The notes below the pieces were generated by a model that made no database searches, was not told where the DNA came from, and saw only the letters and a list, made by a program, of their open reading frames with translations. The translations under genes and the position numbers were made by a program. From contig NZ_CP109444.1 in the NCBI RefSeq assembly GCF_036227225.1, forward strand, positions 1,984,001 through 2,048,000: a DNA stretch of 64,000 nt. The letters are read 5' to 3'. This stretch comes from Streptomyces sp. NBC_01478. Its GTDB lineage: Bacteria; Actinomycetota; Actinomycetes; Streptomycetales; Streptomycetaceae. This document shows, in pieces, positions 33,998 through 42,875 of the stretch; the first letter of the stretch is position 1; the number at the start of each line of letters is the position of its first letter.

Positions 33998-34834
33998 TCA
34001 CGCCGGCACACCGGACGAGCGTTTGACGAGCGCGTCGAAGCCGCGGTCCGGCAGCAGCCTGCTGAGGAAGATGAGGGGGCGCGCTCCGAAGCCGACGCGG
34101 TAGCGGGTGCGCGGACGGCGGGCCGTCGCCGCCGTGACCACGGCCTTGCCGATGACGGTGGCGGGTGAGGTCATGCGGGAGCCGGGCCGCGAGCTTCGCT
34201 CCAGGGACGCGGCCATCGCGTCGGCCTGCTCGGCGTACGGCCCCTGGGAGGAGGTGGCACGCAGCTTGTCGGCCGCGATCGCGCCCCACGCGGTCCGGAT
34301 GGAGCCGGGTTCGATGAGCACGACGTCGATTCCGAACCGCTTGAGTTCCAGGCGCAGTGCGTCGCTGAGGCCTTCGACCGCGTACTTGCTGGCGTGGTAC
34401 CAGGCGCCCATGGGTGTGGCGAACCGGCCGCCCATGGAGCTGATGTTCACGATGGTGCCGCTTCCCTGGGCGCGCATGTGCGGCAGGACGAGCTGGGTCA
34501 GCCGCGCGAGGCCGAACACGTTCACCTCGATCTGGGCGCGGGCCTCCTCCATGGGTACGTCCTCCAGCGCGCCGTAGGAGCCGTAGCCGGCGTTGTTGAC
34601 GAGCACGTCGATGCGGCCCTCGGCCGCGATGATCTCGGCGACCGCGTTGCCGGTGGAGGTCTCGCTGGTGACGTCGAGCGCGAGCGTGCGCACGCCCGAC
34701 GCCGCCAGGGTGCTCATCCGGTCGGTGCGCCGGGCCGTGCCGTAGACGATGAAGCCGGCCTGCTGAAGCTGTCGGGCGGCGGCTTCGCCGATGCCTGAGG
34801 AGGCGCCGGTGACCAGGGCTACTTTCTTCGTCAT
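33998..34834 (-). CDS. Short-chain dehydrogenase/reductase
   Basis: 278 residues. TGASSGIG near 8-15, NNAGYGSYGALED, catalytic Y and K in YHASKYA, and a C-terminal extension (FGARPLIFLSRLLPDRGFD). Start at the ATG after GAGGAA; an upstream ATG at 34855 overlaps no ribosome site. Divergent from a TetR gene with three repeated dyads between them, so it heads a regulated transcript that may continue into the DJ-1-like gene 89 bp downstream. Confidence 0.92.
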   Translation of the reverse strand: MTKKVALVTGASSGIGEAAARQLQQAGFIVYGTARRTDRMSTLAASGVRTLALDVTSETSTGNAVAEIIAAEGRIDVLVNNAGYGSYGALEDVPMEEARAQIEVNVFGLARLTQLVLPHMRAQGSGTIVNISSMGGRFATPMGAWYHASKYAVEGLSDALRLELKRFGIDVVLIEPGSIRTAWGAIAADKLRATSSQGPYAEQADAMAASLERSSRPGSRMTSPATVIGKAVVTAATARRPRTRYRVGFGARPLIFLSRLLPDRGFDALVKRSSGVPA

Positions 34835-34883
34835 TGCGGATTCCTCACGAGTCATGGACCTGATGGCGAACCGGCCCCAGCTA

Positions 34884-34957
34884 ACAGACCGGCGGGCTCT
34901 TCGGACTCCTCGAGCATAAGAGACCTTCGGTCTCTACACAAGGGACCGGGGGTCTGT
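34884..34957. promoter_or_regulatory. Three AGAGACC-N3-GGTCTCT operator boxes
   Basis: ACAGACC-GGC-GGGCTCT (34884-34900), AGAGACC-TTC-GGTCTCT (34919-34935, perfect) and AGGGACC-GGG-GGTCTGT (34941-34957), all between the divergent SDR and TetR genes. Centre spacing is 35 and 22 bp. The third box ends 12 bp before the TetR ATG. Confidence 0.72.
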
Positions 34958-34968
34958 AATATGTCGGC

Positions 34969-35646
34969 ATGAACACGTTCCAGCGCGCCAGAAACGAGGA
35001 GCAGCGCGAAGTGCGCCGCCGGAGCATCCTGGAGACGGCGGCGACGATGCTCAGCGAGATGCCGGTCTCGGCCTTGAGCCTCAATGAGCTCAGCCGCCGG
35101 GTGGGACTGGCGAAGTCCAACGTCATGCGCTACTTCGAGTCGCGCGAGGCGGTCCTCCTGGACCTCCTGGAGAGCCTGACCCGCGATTTTCTGACGGAGG
35201 TGGTCGATCAGCTCCCCGCCTGCGTCGACCGGACGGGCTCCGCGACCGCGAGGGCGAAGGCGGTGGCATCGAGCCTGGCCGCGTCGTTCGCGTCCCGCCG
35301 GATGCTCTGCGAACTGCTCAGCGCCCAGGCCGGCATCCTTGAGCACAACGTCTCCGCCGAACTGGCCGCCCGGTACAAGCGGGGGGCCCACGACGGTCTC
35401 GCCGGTCTGGCAGGCATGCTGCGGGAGATCCTCCCCGAGCTCGGCGACCGCGAGGCCGCCGAAGCGGCCAGCATGACGATCGTTCTCGTCGGAGCACTGT
35501 GGACACACAGCCATCCGGCGGAGGCCGTCCGCACCGCCTACGCCACCGACCCGAGCCTCGTGTTCCTCCGCACCCCCTTCGCCGCGACGCTGGAGCGGGC
35601 GATCACGATCTATCTGATCGGCCTGCTGTCCGCCTCCGACCGGTGA
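34969..35646 (+). CDS. TetR family regulator
   Basis: 225 residues. Helix-turn-helix at about 18-62 (SILETAATMLSEMPVSALSLNELSRRVGLAKSNVMRYFESREAVL); C-terminal helical domain of the TetR_C_17-like type (SRRMLCELLSAQAGILEHNVS). No strong ribosome site upstream of the ATG. Divergent from the SDR at 33998 and flanked by the AGAGACC dyads, which it probably binds. Confidence 0.9.
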   Translation: MNTFQRARNEEQREVRRRSILETAATMLSEMPVSALSLNELSRRVGLAKSNVMRYFESREAVLLDLLESLTRDFLTEVVDQLPACVDRTGSATARAKAVASSLAASFASRRMLCELLSAQAGILEHNVSAELAARYKRGAHDGLAGLAGMLREILPELGDREAAEAASMTIVLVGALWTHSHPAEAVRTAYATDPSLVFLRTPFAATLERAITIYLIGLLSASDR

Positions 35647-35668
35647 TCACGGCCGCCATACTCCCCGC

Positions 35669-35986
35669 ATGGACACACCGATCGGCCCCGTGATCATTTT
35701 CGACGACGACTTCTACATGTACGTCCTGAGGGACCGGGCCTCCGCCGAAGCGTGGTGGGAGATGCCCGACGAGTTCACTCACGGATTCGACGCACTGGCC
35801 AGGCCCCTGGGGATGACGGGCGAGCCCCATCAGGTCCGCCTCGAACTGACCGGCGGGGCGGCGGACGAGGCAGAGCTGCGCCGGTTGGTCGCCGGCCACT
35901 ACCGGCGCCATCTGCGCGGACAGGAACCGCCGCGGACGTCTTCCCTGTCGGACTTCGTGGCGGCGCTGCCCCGCGAGGGACGGTGA
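35669..35986 (+). CDS. Hypothetical protein
   Basis: 105 residues, soluble, no signal peptide: IIFDDDFYMYVLRDRASAEAWWEMPDEFTHGFDALARPLG, then HYRRHLRGQEPPRTSSLSDFVAALP. Not recognised as a named family. It starts 22 bp after the TetR stop. The 177-bp gap after it holds no visible gene. Confidence 0.6.
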   Translation: MDTPIGPVIIFDDDFYMYVLRDRASAEAWWEMPDEFTHGFDALARPLGMTGEPHQVRLELTGGAADEAELRRLVAGHYRRHLRGQEPPRTSSLSDFVAALPREGR

Positions 35987-36163
35987 CCCTCACAGCTCGG
36001 CGGTGTCGGTTCCCAGGCGGAGGCGGGCCGCGCCGGACGTGACGGAGCCGAGGCCACCTGAGGCGCCTTGCTCCACGCCGACCACCTCGGCCGCCTCGGA
36101 CTCCGGTCACCCCGGCAAGTCCTCCTGAACTCCCCTCACTTGCGCGCCCCATCGCCCTCCCGC

Positions 36164-37219
36164 TCACTCCCGCCCTGCTGTTCCGTTCCGCGGGGCGGGG
36201 CCGCACCCCTCCGTAGCCGCCCCCGTGCCCAGGGCGTCGGACATGCCGTGCGACCGGTCGGTTGCCGCCGTGTCGAGGTCCCGCCACGCCTCCTCGGTCA
36301 GATCCGTGGCGGCCCAGCGGACAGCGGACCTGACCTCCTCCGGAGTGCGGAAACCCGCGACCACGCAGGCCACACCGGGGGCGCGCAGCGGAAAGCGCAG
36401 GGCGGCATGCGGGAGTGCGGTGCCGTGTCGCGCGGACACCTCGGCGAGGAGCCGGGCGCGGCGCAGTGCCGATTCCGGCGCGGGGCCGTAGTCGAAGGTG
36501 GCGTCGCTCGCGGGGTAAGTGCGGCTGAGGAGCCCGGAGTTGAAGGGGGCGGCGGCCACCACCGCGACCCCGCGTTCGGCGCACGCGTCCAGCAAGCGGC
36601 GGGCGGTGCGGTCGAGGAGGGTCCACCGCCCGGCCACCATCACGGCGTCGACCTCCGCCTCCGCGACGATGCGCAGCAGCGGGGCGACCGCGTTCATGCC
36701 GACCCCCACGGCACCGATGACACCCTGGTCGCGCAGGGCCGTCAACGCCGGCAGGGCGTGGTCGAGGGCCGCGTCCAGGTGGTCGTCCGGGTCATGGACG
36801 TACACGATGTCCACATGGTCAAGTCGCAGGCGGTCCAGGCTGCTTTCGAGGCTTCGCAGTACGCCGTCCCGTGAGTAGTCGGGGCGGCGGACCAGCGTGT
36901 CGGGTACGGCGAAGCCTCCTGCCGTCAGGTCGGATCCGGTGGGTGCCGGGTGGGGTTCCAGCAGTCGGCCGACCTTGGTGGAGACGGTGAACTCCGTCCG
37001 TGGCCGGTGCGCGAGGGCGTCGCCGAGTCGCCGTTCGGACAGACCGAGGCCGTAGTGCGGGGCGGTGTCGTAATAGCGCACTCCCGCGTCCCAGGCGGCA
37101 TCGAGGGTGGCCCGTGCCTGGCCGTCGTCGACCTGGCTGTGGAGGTTGCCGATGGAGGCGGCGCCGAATCCCAGCGCGCCGACCTGGACGCTCGTACGAC
37201 CGAGTGGGCGTGCCCTCAC
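36164..37219 (-). CDS. Aldo/keto reductase, D-threo-aldose (L-fucose) dehydrogenase-like
   Basis: 351 residues from the GTG chosen because RARPLGRTSVQVGALGFGAASIG is the normal family N-terminus; an ATG 51 nt upstream has no ribosome site. AKR tetrad: D51, Y56 (YYDTAPHYGLGLSER), K82 (STKVGR) and H142 (VHDPDDH). The YDTAPHYGLGLSE segment and overall length resemble the D-threo-aldose 1-dehydrogenase/L-fucose dehydrogenase group, which oxidises sugars to lactones. Divergent from the sugar-locus regulator, so probably part of that locus. Confidence 0.87.
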   Translation of the reverse strand: MRARPLGRTSVQVGALGFGAASIGNLHSQVDDGQARATLDAAWDAGVRYYDTAPHYGLGLSERRLGDALAHRPRTEFTVSTKVGRLLEPHPAPTGSDLTAGGFAVPDTLVRRPDYSRDGVLRSLESSLDRLRLDHVDIVYVHDPDDHLDAALDHALPALTALRDQGVIGAVGVGMNAVAPLLRIVAEAEVDAVMVAGRWTLLDRTARRLLDACAERGVAVVAAAPFNSGLLSRTYPASDATFDYGPAPESALRRARLLAEVSARHGTALPHAALRFPLRAPGVACVVAGFRTPEEVRSAVRWAATDLTEEAWRDLDTAATDRSHGMSDALGTGAATEGCGPAPRNGTAGRE

Positions 37220-37429
37220 GAGGTTCCCGCTTCCACGGCCCTCGCCGCATAGAGAAGGGATCTGCTTCATCTGGCAGGCAGGACCCTAAGGATGGGATCC
37301 ATTTCGCGCAACATCCTGACAGGAGTGCGTAGTTCATCATGTTTTGTCAGCGTATTCGCAGGACTTCAGCCCGAGATGCGTCCGATCTCTTCCCAACTCA
37401 CAGCCCCAGTGCCATATTGGCCCCGGAAA

Positions 37430-37444
37430 ATGAACCTGATTCAT
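37430..37444. promoter_or_regulatory. Short dyad upstream of the FadR-type regulator
   Basis: ATGAA-CCTGA-TTCAT, 25 bp upstream of the TTG start, within the ~250-bp divergent region shared with the aldo/keto reductase. A possible autoregulatory site. Confidence 0.4.
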
Positions 37445-37468
37445 CCGTGAAGCAAGAGGGGATTCGCC

Positions 37469-38230
37469 TTGGGCGACTCAACACCGGCCTACCGTCCGGG
37501 GTATGAACTGGTCGCGGAGCAACTGCTGGAGTACATAACCCAGCAGAACCTGCGCCCCGGCGACCGCCTCCCCACCGAACAGGGCCTGGCCGAGATCCTG
37601 GGAGCATCCCGCAACGTCACCCGGGAGGCCGTGAAGGTGCTGGCCGCCATCGGCCGGCTCCAAGTGCGGCGCGGTGCGGGCATCTTCGTCGCCGCCTCGG
37701 TCGGCGGGCTGCTGGACGACGAGCTCTCGCACTTCCGGCCGACCGGCATGGAAGACGTCCGCATGCTCCTGGACTACCGCAAGGTGATCGAGTCGGAGAC
37801 CGCACGCCGTGCCGCCTCCCACGCCACCCCGATCGAGGTCCGGGCCATACGGGAGAGCGCGGAGAGCTCCCTGACGGCGGCCACGATGAACGACGTGGAC
37901 ACCTTCGCCAAGGCGGACGCGGCGTTCCACGACGCGGTGGGAGCCGCCTCGCACAACGTGTTCCTGAGGGCGAGCGTCGCCGGCGTACGGCGCCTGGCCT
38001 CCCAGTCCGACGTACTGCTCTTCCACGGTGACGTGCCCGGATCGCTGGAAGTCGCCGCCCATCAGCACGTTGCCATAGCGGAGGCGGTCGCCGCGGGGGC
38101 GGCCGATCTCGCCGAGCGGCTGATGGTGGAACACATCGCCACCACCCAGAGCCAGTTCGAGAACAAGATCCGTGACCGGCTGTTCAGTCCCGGGGCCCAA
38201 CCGCCCTCCCCGGAGGCGCCGGCCTCGTAG
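37469..38230 (+). CDS. GntR/FadR family regulator of the sugar locus
   Basis: 253 residues. N-terminal winged helix (LRPGDRLPTEQGLAEILGASRNVTREAVKVLAAIGRLQVRRGAGIFV, about 32-78) and C-terminal FCD helical domain with metal-ligand-like D..H..H pattern (AFHDAVGAASHN, HQHVAIAEAV). TTG start with GAGGGG 9 nt upstream. It sits between the aldo/keto reductase and the polysaccharide-degrading and uptake genes, so it most likely controls both directions in response to a sugar acid or similar metabolite. Confidence 0.9.
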   Translation: MGDSTPAYRPGYELVAEQLLEYITQQNLRPGDRLPTEQGLAEILGASRNVTREAVKVLAAIGRLQVRRGAGIFVAASVGGLLDDELSHFRPTGMEDVRMLLDYRKVIESETARRAASHATPIEVRAIRESAESSLTAATMNDVDTFAKADAAFHDAVGAASHNVFLRASVAGVRRLASQSDVLLFHGDVPGSLEVAAHQHVAIAEAVAAGAADLAERLMVEHIATTQSQFENKIRDRLFSPGAQPPSPEAPAS

Positions 38231-38284
38231 CACCGGCCGCCCCCGCATGTGCCGCGGCACGGCGATCGGGCCGCCCGACGCCCT

Positions 38285-38311
38285 CAAGTCCCGGTGGACG
38301 ACCGGGACTTG
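38285..38311. terminator. 27-bp perfect inverted repeat between regulator and beta-helix gene
   Basis: CAAGTCCCGGT (38285-38295) and ACCGGGACTTG (38301-38311) with a 5-nt loop, 55 bp after the regulator stop and 35 bp before the next start. It could terminate the regulator transcript or serve as an operator for the downstream genes. Confidence 0.6.
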
Positions 38312-38345
38312 CAGGTATCAACCTCCCTCAGGCGATTGGATACGT

Positions 38346-41300
38346 GTGTCTCATCCGTCTGCGCGCAGGGGCGCCTTCTTGCCGCTGCGAAGAAGATCCA
38401 GCTCCGCCTTCACGGCCGCCTTCTCGGTGGCCGCGATGGCCGCGGCCCTGCTGAACGCCGCGCCGGCCCAGGCGGCTCCCCCGCCGCCGGACCTGAATGT
38501 CTATGTCTCGCCGACCGGCCGGGACGTGGGTTCGGGCAGCGCCGCACACCCCTTCAAGACCCTCGACCACGCGCGGGACTACGTGCGCGAGGTCAAGCAG
38601 AAGGCAAAGGGCGACATCCACGTCCGGCTCCTGTCCGGTACTTACCAACTCAGCCGTACGTTCGCCCTGACCGCCCGCGACTCCGGCACCAACGGGCACC
38701 GGATCTTCTACGAGGCCGCCCCCGGCGCGCACCCCGTGATCAGCGGAGGACAGCGCATAACCGGCTGGGTTCCGGCCGACGGCGCGGGACAGGTCTACAA
38801 GGCCAAGGTCGGCGACTTCGACACCCGACAGCTCTATGTGGACGGCGAGTTGGAGACCCGGGCGCGCAGCGGCAAGAACCCCGCCGGCTTCAGCCAGACG
38901 TCGACCGGCTATGCCTTCACGGACGCCGGCCTCAACGCCTACAAGCGTCCCGCGGACCTGGAGGTGGTCAGTTCCTGGGGCTGGAAGCTGATGCGCTGCC
39001 CCGTGCAGTCGATCTCCGACTTCAAGATGACCATGCAGCAGCCCTGTTGGCACAACGCCCATCTCCAGCAGGGCCAGGAGATCCAGAACCCGACCTGGCT
39101 GGAGAACGCCCGCGAACTGCTGGACACACCCGGTGAGTGGTACCTGGACAAGGGCGCGGGCGAGATCTACTACATGCCCAAGTCCGGCCAGAACCTCGCC
39201 ACTTCGACCGTCACCGTGCCGCTCGTGCAGGACCTGGTGGACCTCGACGGCACCAGGACGGCCCCGGTCGGCAACGTGTCCTTCCAGGGCATCACCTTCT
39301 CCTACTCCACCTGGCTCGCGCCCAGTTCGTCCGAGGGCCTCATCGAGGGCCAGGCCGGTTTCCGGATGGTCGGCAACGACCCCGACTTCGACGCGACCCG
39401 CCTGAAGTGGCAGAAGACGCCCGGCGCCGTGAATGTCAACTACGGCCACGGCATCGGCTTCGAGGGCAACACCTTCACCCATCTCGGCGCGGTCGGGCTG
39501 AACTTGAACACCGGTACGCGGGGCACCGACATCACGGGCAATGTCTTCCGCCAGATCGCCGCCACCGGCGTCCAGATCGGCGGGGTCGAGGTGATCGACG
39601 CCCACCCCGACGACCCCCGGGACATCACCAAGGACACCCAGGTCGCCAACAACGTGGTCACCAAGGTCGCCGACCAGTACAACGGCTCCATCGGCATCCT
39701 GGCCGGCTACACCGACCACACCACCATCACCCACAACAAGGTCTACGACCTGCCCTACACCGGCATCTCCGTCGGCTGGGGCTGGGGCCTCACCGACCAG
39801 GGCGGCGACACCAACTACCCCGGGAATCTGGGCGTTCCGATCTGGGACACCCCCACGACCAGCCGCGACACCGAGGTCACGGACAACGAGATCTCCGACA
39901 TCATGAAGTCGCAGGCCGACGGCGGCGCCATCTACACGCTGAGCTCCAACCCCGGCGGTGTGGTGTCCGGCAACTACATCCACGGCACGCCACCGCCCGC
40001 CTACGGCGCGATCTACCACGACGAGGGCAGCCGGTACTGGACGAACACCGGCAACGCCCTGTGCGACGTCGCCTACCAGTGGCTGTTCCTCAACCACGGC
40101 ATGGACATCGACGCCACCGGCAACTACACCACCCAGCCCGCCTTCTCCACCCAGGCCAACAGCACGGGCAGCACCATCAGCGGCAACACCACCGTGGGTT
40201 CCTGCGCCCAACTGCCGGCCTCCATCGTCAACAACGCGGGCCTGCAAGCGAGTTACCGCCACCTCGACCCGGGCCCCGCCGTCGTCGACCACCAGGCGCC
40301 CAGCAGGCCCGGCACACCGAGCGCGGTCACCGACTTCCCGACGATCGCGGACCTCACCTGGGCCGCGTCCACCGACGACACCGCCGTCACCGGCTACTCC
40401 GTCTACCGCGACGGCAAGCTGGTCAGCGCCACCGGCACCACCTCGGTACGCCTCCCGGGCCTGACCGCCGGGCAGACGTACGACTTCAGGATCACCGCCC
40501 GTGACGCCGCGGGCAACGAGTCCCAGCCCAGCCAGACGCTCAAGGTCACCATGCCCTCCGGCTCCGACCTCGCCCTCAAGAAGCCGATCACCGCCTCGTC
40601 GTACTCGGAGGCCAACACCCCGGAAAAGGCGGTCGACGGAGACCTGTCCACGCGCTGGGCGCAGGGCCTGGGCCTGCCCGACCCGTCCTGGATCCAGGTC
40701 GATCTCGGTGCGTCGTACGACGTGAACGGCGCGATCACGACCTTCGAGAAGGCGAGCGGCTACAAGTACCGCATCGAGGTCTCCCCCGACGAGGTCCACT
40801 GGAAGACCCTCGCGGACCGCACCGCCGCGAACACCACGGCGGCGACCGACTACACCCACACGGACACCCCGGTCGCGGGCCGCTTCGTCCGACTGACCGT
40901 CACCGGCTCCAGTTGGAACGGCGGCAGCATCTACGACTTCCAGGTCTACGGCACCCCCAGGACCGTCACGGACCACACGGCCCCGACCGCCCCGGGACAG
41001 CCCACGGTCAAGCCGCTGCTGCCCGGTCTGGTGGACGTCAGTTGGCCCGCGGCCACCGATGACACCGGCGTCACCAGTTACGTCGTCCACCAGGACGGCA
41101 AGCGGATCGGTGTCACCGACGCCACGACCCTGCGGGTCTCCGGCCTGACCGCCGACACGCAGTACTCCTTCACCGTCGTGGCCCGCGACGAGGCGCTGAA
41201 CACCTCCGACCCCAGCAAGACGGCCGTCGTCACCACGCCGGCCGACAACGACCTGGCCCTGAACAAGCCCGTCGTCGCCTCGTCGTCGTACGACGCGGAC

Positions 41301-41648
41301 CACGCGCCCGAGAAGGCGGTGGACGGGAATCCCGCCACCCGCTGGGCGCAGGGCGCGGGCCTGCCCGATCCGTCCTGGATCCGGGTCGACCTGGGCCAGG
41401 ACACCGCTCTCTCCAGCGTGGTGACCACCTTCGAGTTGTCCGGCGGCTACAAGTACCGCCTGGAGTACTCCACCGACGGCACGACCTGGTCCCTTTTCGA
41501 GGACCACACCTCCGCCGCCACCTCGTCGTCGACCGTCTACTCCTTCGCCGGCGCACCCGTCACCGCACGCTATCTGCGCCTGACCGTCACCGGTTCCGGC
41601 GGCAACGGCGGCAGCGTCTACGCGCTCCAGGCGTACGGCGGCTTCTGA
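38346..41648 (+). CDS. Secreted right-handed beta-helix carbohydrate-active enzyme with FN3 and F5/8C modules
   Basis: About 1100 residues from a GTG that gives a basic-then-hydrophobic signal peptide ending AAPAQA. Residues ~50-640 form a right-handed parallel beta-helix (NVYVSPTGRDVGSGSAAHPFKTLDHAR start, repeated GNxF/NxI turns), resembling GH141-like and related polysaccharide enzymes. Then FN3 (~648-740), F5/8 type C/CBM32-like (~740-875), FN3 (~878-968) and a second F5/8 type C (~968-1100). Likely cleaves an extracellular glycan and binds its galactose- or fucose-like residues. No ribosome site of note; the start is uncertain by several codons. Confidence 0.87.
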   Translation: MSHPSARRGAFLPLRRRSSSAFTAAFSVAAMAAALLNAAPAQAAPPPPDLNVYVSPTGRDVGSGSAAHPFKTLDHARDYVREVKQKAKGDIHVRLLSGTYQLSRTFALTARDSGTNGHRIFYEAAPGAHPVISGGQRITGWVPADGAGQVYKAKVGDFDTRQLYVDGELETRARSGKNPAGFSQTSTGYAFTDAGLNAYKRPADLEVVSSWGWKLMRCPVQSISDFKMTMQQPCWHNAHLQQGQEIQNPTWLENARELLDTPGEWYLDKGAGEIYYMPKSGQNLATSTVTVPLVQDLVDLDGTRTAPVGNVSFQGITFSYSTWLAPSSSEGLIEGQAGFRMVGNDPDFDATRLKWQKTPGAVNVNYGHGIGFEGNTFTHLGAVGLNLNTGTRGTDITGNVFRQIAATGVQIGGVEVIDAHPDDPRDITKDTQVANNVVTKVADQYNGSIGILAGYTDHTTITHNKVYDLPYTGISVGWGWGLTDQGGDTNYPGNLGVPIWDTPTTSRDTEVTDNEISDIMKSQADGGAIYTLSSNPGGVVSGNYIHGTPPPAYGAIYHDEGSRYWTNTGNALCDVAYQWLFLNHGMDIDATGNYTTQPAFSTQANSTGSTISGNTTVGSCAQLPASIVNNAGLQASYRHLDPGPAVVDHQAPSRPGTPSAVTDFPTIADLTWAASTDDTAVTGYSVYRDGKLVSATGTTSVRLPGLTAGQTYDFRITARDAAGNESQPSQTLKVTMPSGSDLALKKPITASSYSEANTPEKAVDGDLSTRWAQGLGLPDPSWIQVDLGASYDVNGAITTFEKASGYKYRIEVSPDEVHWKTLADRTAANTTAATDYTHTDTPVAGRFVRLTVTGSSWNGGSIYDFQVYGTPRTVTDHTAPTAPGQPTVKPLLPGLVDVSWPAATDDTGVTSYVVHQDGKRIGVTDATTLRVSGLTADTQYSFTVVARDEALNTSDPSKTAVVTTPADNDLALNKPVVASSSYDADHAPEKAVDGNPATRWAQGAGLPDPSWIRVDLGQDTALSSVVTTFELSGGYKYRLEYSTDGTTWSLFEDHTSAATSSSTVYSFAGAPVTARYLRLTVTGSGGNGGSVYALQAYGGF

Positions 41649-41745
41649 GCACCCCGCTGCCGAGCCCACGCCTTTCCCGCGGAAGCCGAAACCTTTCTCC
41701 GTACAGCTCTCCCAGCAGCTCTCCCTACAGAAGACGAAAGCCAGG

Positions 41746-42843
41746 ATGAAGATCACCCATGTCGAAGTACACCGGATCGATGTTCCGGCAGCCAGTCCGC
41801 CCTTCCGCTGGCGCGACGGGCTGAGCGGCAGCGCTCCGGTGGGCGACGGCGCGGTCCTGCACATCGGGACGGACGAGGGGGCCGAGGGTGTCGCGCTGTT
41901 CGCCCGCCCTGGCGCCCACCTCGTCCTGCGGGACCTGGTGGACCGGGTCTTCCGCGCGGAGCTGGTCGGAGCCGACCCGTTCCAACGCGAATGGCTGTGG
42001 CACCGGGTGTGGGAGCTGGACCGTATCCACGAACTCCCGCTCCCCACCCTGGGGTTGATCGACATCGCCCTGTGGGACCTGGCCGGCCGCTACCACGGCG
42101 AACCGGTCTGGCGCCTGCTCGGCGGTTTCCGGGACGCCATCCCCGCCTACGCCTCCACCTCGACGTTCTCGAGCATCGCGGAGTTCCTCGACGTGGCGGA
42201 CCAGTGCCTGGCCCTGGGGTATCGCGGGATCAAACTGCACGCCTGGGGTGACGCCCGCCGTGACGCGGAACTGTGTCTGGCCCTGCGCGAGCACGTCGGT
42301 CCCGACGTCCCTCTGATGTACGACGGTTCCGCGGGCTTCGACCTGCCCGACGCGATCCGGCTGGGGCGGGCGCTCTCCGAGGCCGACTACCTCTGGTACG
42401 AGGAGCCGATCCGCGAGTTCAGCATCTCGGCCTATCAGCGGCTCGCCGAGACCGTGGCCGTACCGCTGCTGGTGGCGGAGACCTCCGACGGGGCGCACAT
42501 GAACGCGGCGGACTTCATCCGGGCCGGTGCCGCCACCTTCGGTGTCCGGGCCGGCACCACCCTCCGGGGCGGCATCACCGGCGCCATGCGCACCGCGCAT
42601 CTCGCCGACGCCTACCGGCTGCGGGCCGAGGTGCACGGTTCGGACATTCCCAACCACCACCTGTGCATGGCCATCTCCAACACCACCTACTACGAGTCCC
42701 TGGTGACCTCGGCGAACGTCGTCCGAGAGCGCCACGTGGACGACCAGGGCCTGGTGCACGCCCCCACGGGGCCCGGCATCGCCCTCCCCCTCGATTTCGG
42801 CTACGGCAGCCAACTCCTGCCGTTCGTCGAGCAACCGCGCTGA
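41746..42843 (+). CDS. Mandelate racemase/muconate lactonizing enzyme family (sugar-acid dehydratase candidate)
   Basis: 365 residues, enolase superfamily. Metal ligands D193 (LMYDGSAG), E219/E220 (WYEEP) and E245 (VAETSDG). The catalytic second-strand motif is K163-L-H165 rather than the K-x-K of classical MR-group racemases. Candidate general bases in HGSDIPNHH. Acid-sugar dehydratases of this superfamily act on aldonates, so it could use the product of the nearby aldose dehydrogenase-like AKR. First cytoplasmic gene after the secreted enzyme. Confidence 0.9.
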   Translation: MKITHVEVHRIDVPAASPPFRWRDGLSGSAPVGDGAVLHIGTDEGAEGVALFARPGAHLVLRDLVDRVFRAELVGADPFQREWLWHRVWELDRIHELPLPTLGLIDIALWDLAGRYHGEPVWRLLGGFRDAIPAYASTSTFSSIAEFLDVADQCLALGYRGIKLHAWGDARRDAELCLALREHVGPDVPLMYDGSAGFDLPDAIRLGRALSEADYLWYEEPIREFSISAYQRLAETVAVPLLVAETSDGAHMNAADFIRAGAATFGVRAGTTLRGGITGAMRTAHLADAYRLRAEVHGSDIPNHHLCMAISNTTYYESLVTSANVVRERHVDDQGLVHAPTGPGIALPLDFGYGSQLLPFVEQPR

Positions 42844-42875
42844 GCGGCGCAAGAACAGAAAGGCAAGGCAAGACG

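Noticed and set aside
37220..37270. N-terminal extension of the aldo/keto reductase from an upstream ATG
   Set aside because: No ribosome site and no family similarity in the extra 17 residues; the GTG at 37219 begins the normal family N-terminus.
38328..42065. Very long open frame (about 1245 codons) on the minus strand opposite the beta-helix enzyme
   Set aside because: It is antisense to a gene with clear signal peptide, domains and homology; long open antisense frames are expected at this GC content, and its translation is low-complexity Gly/Val/Arg.
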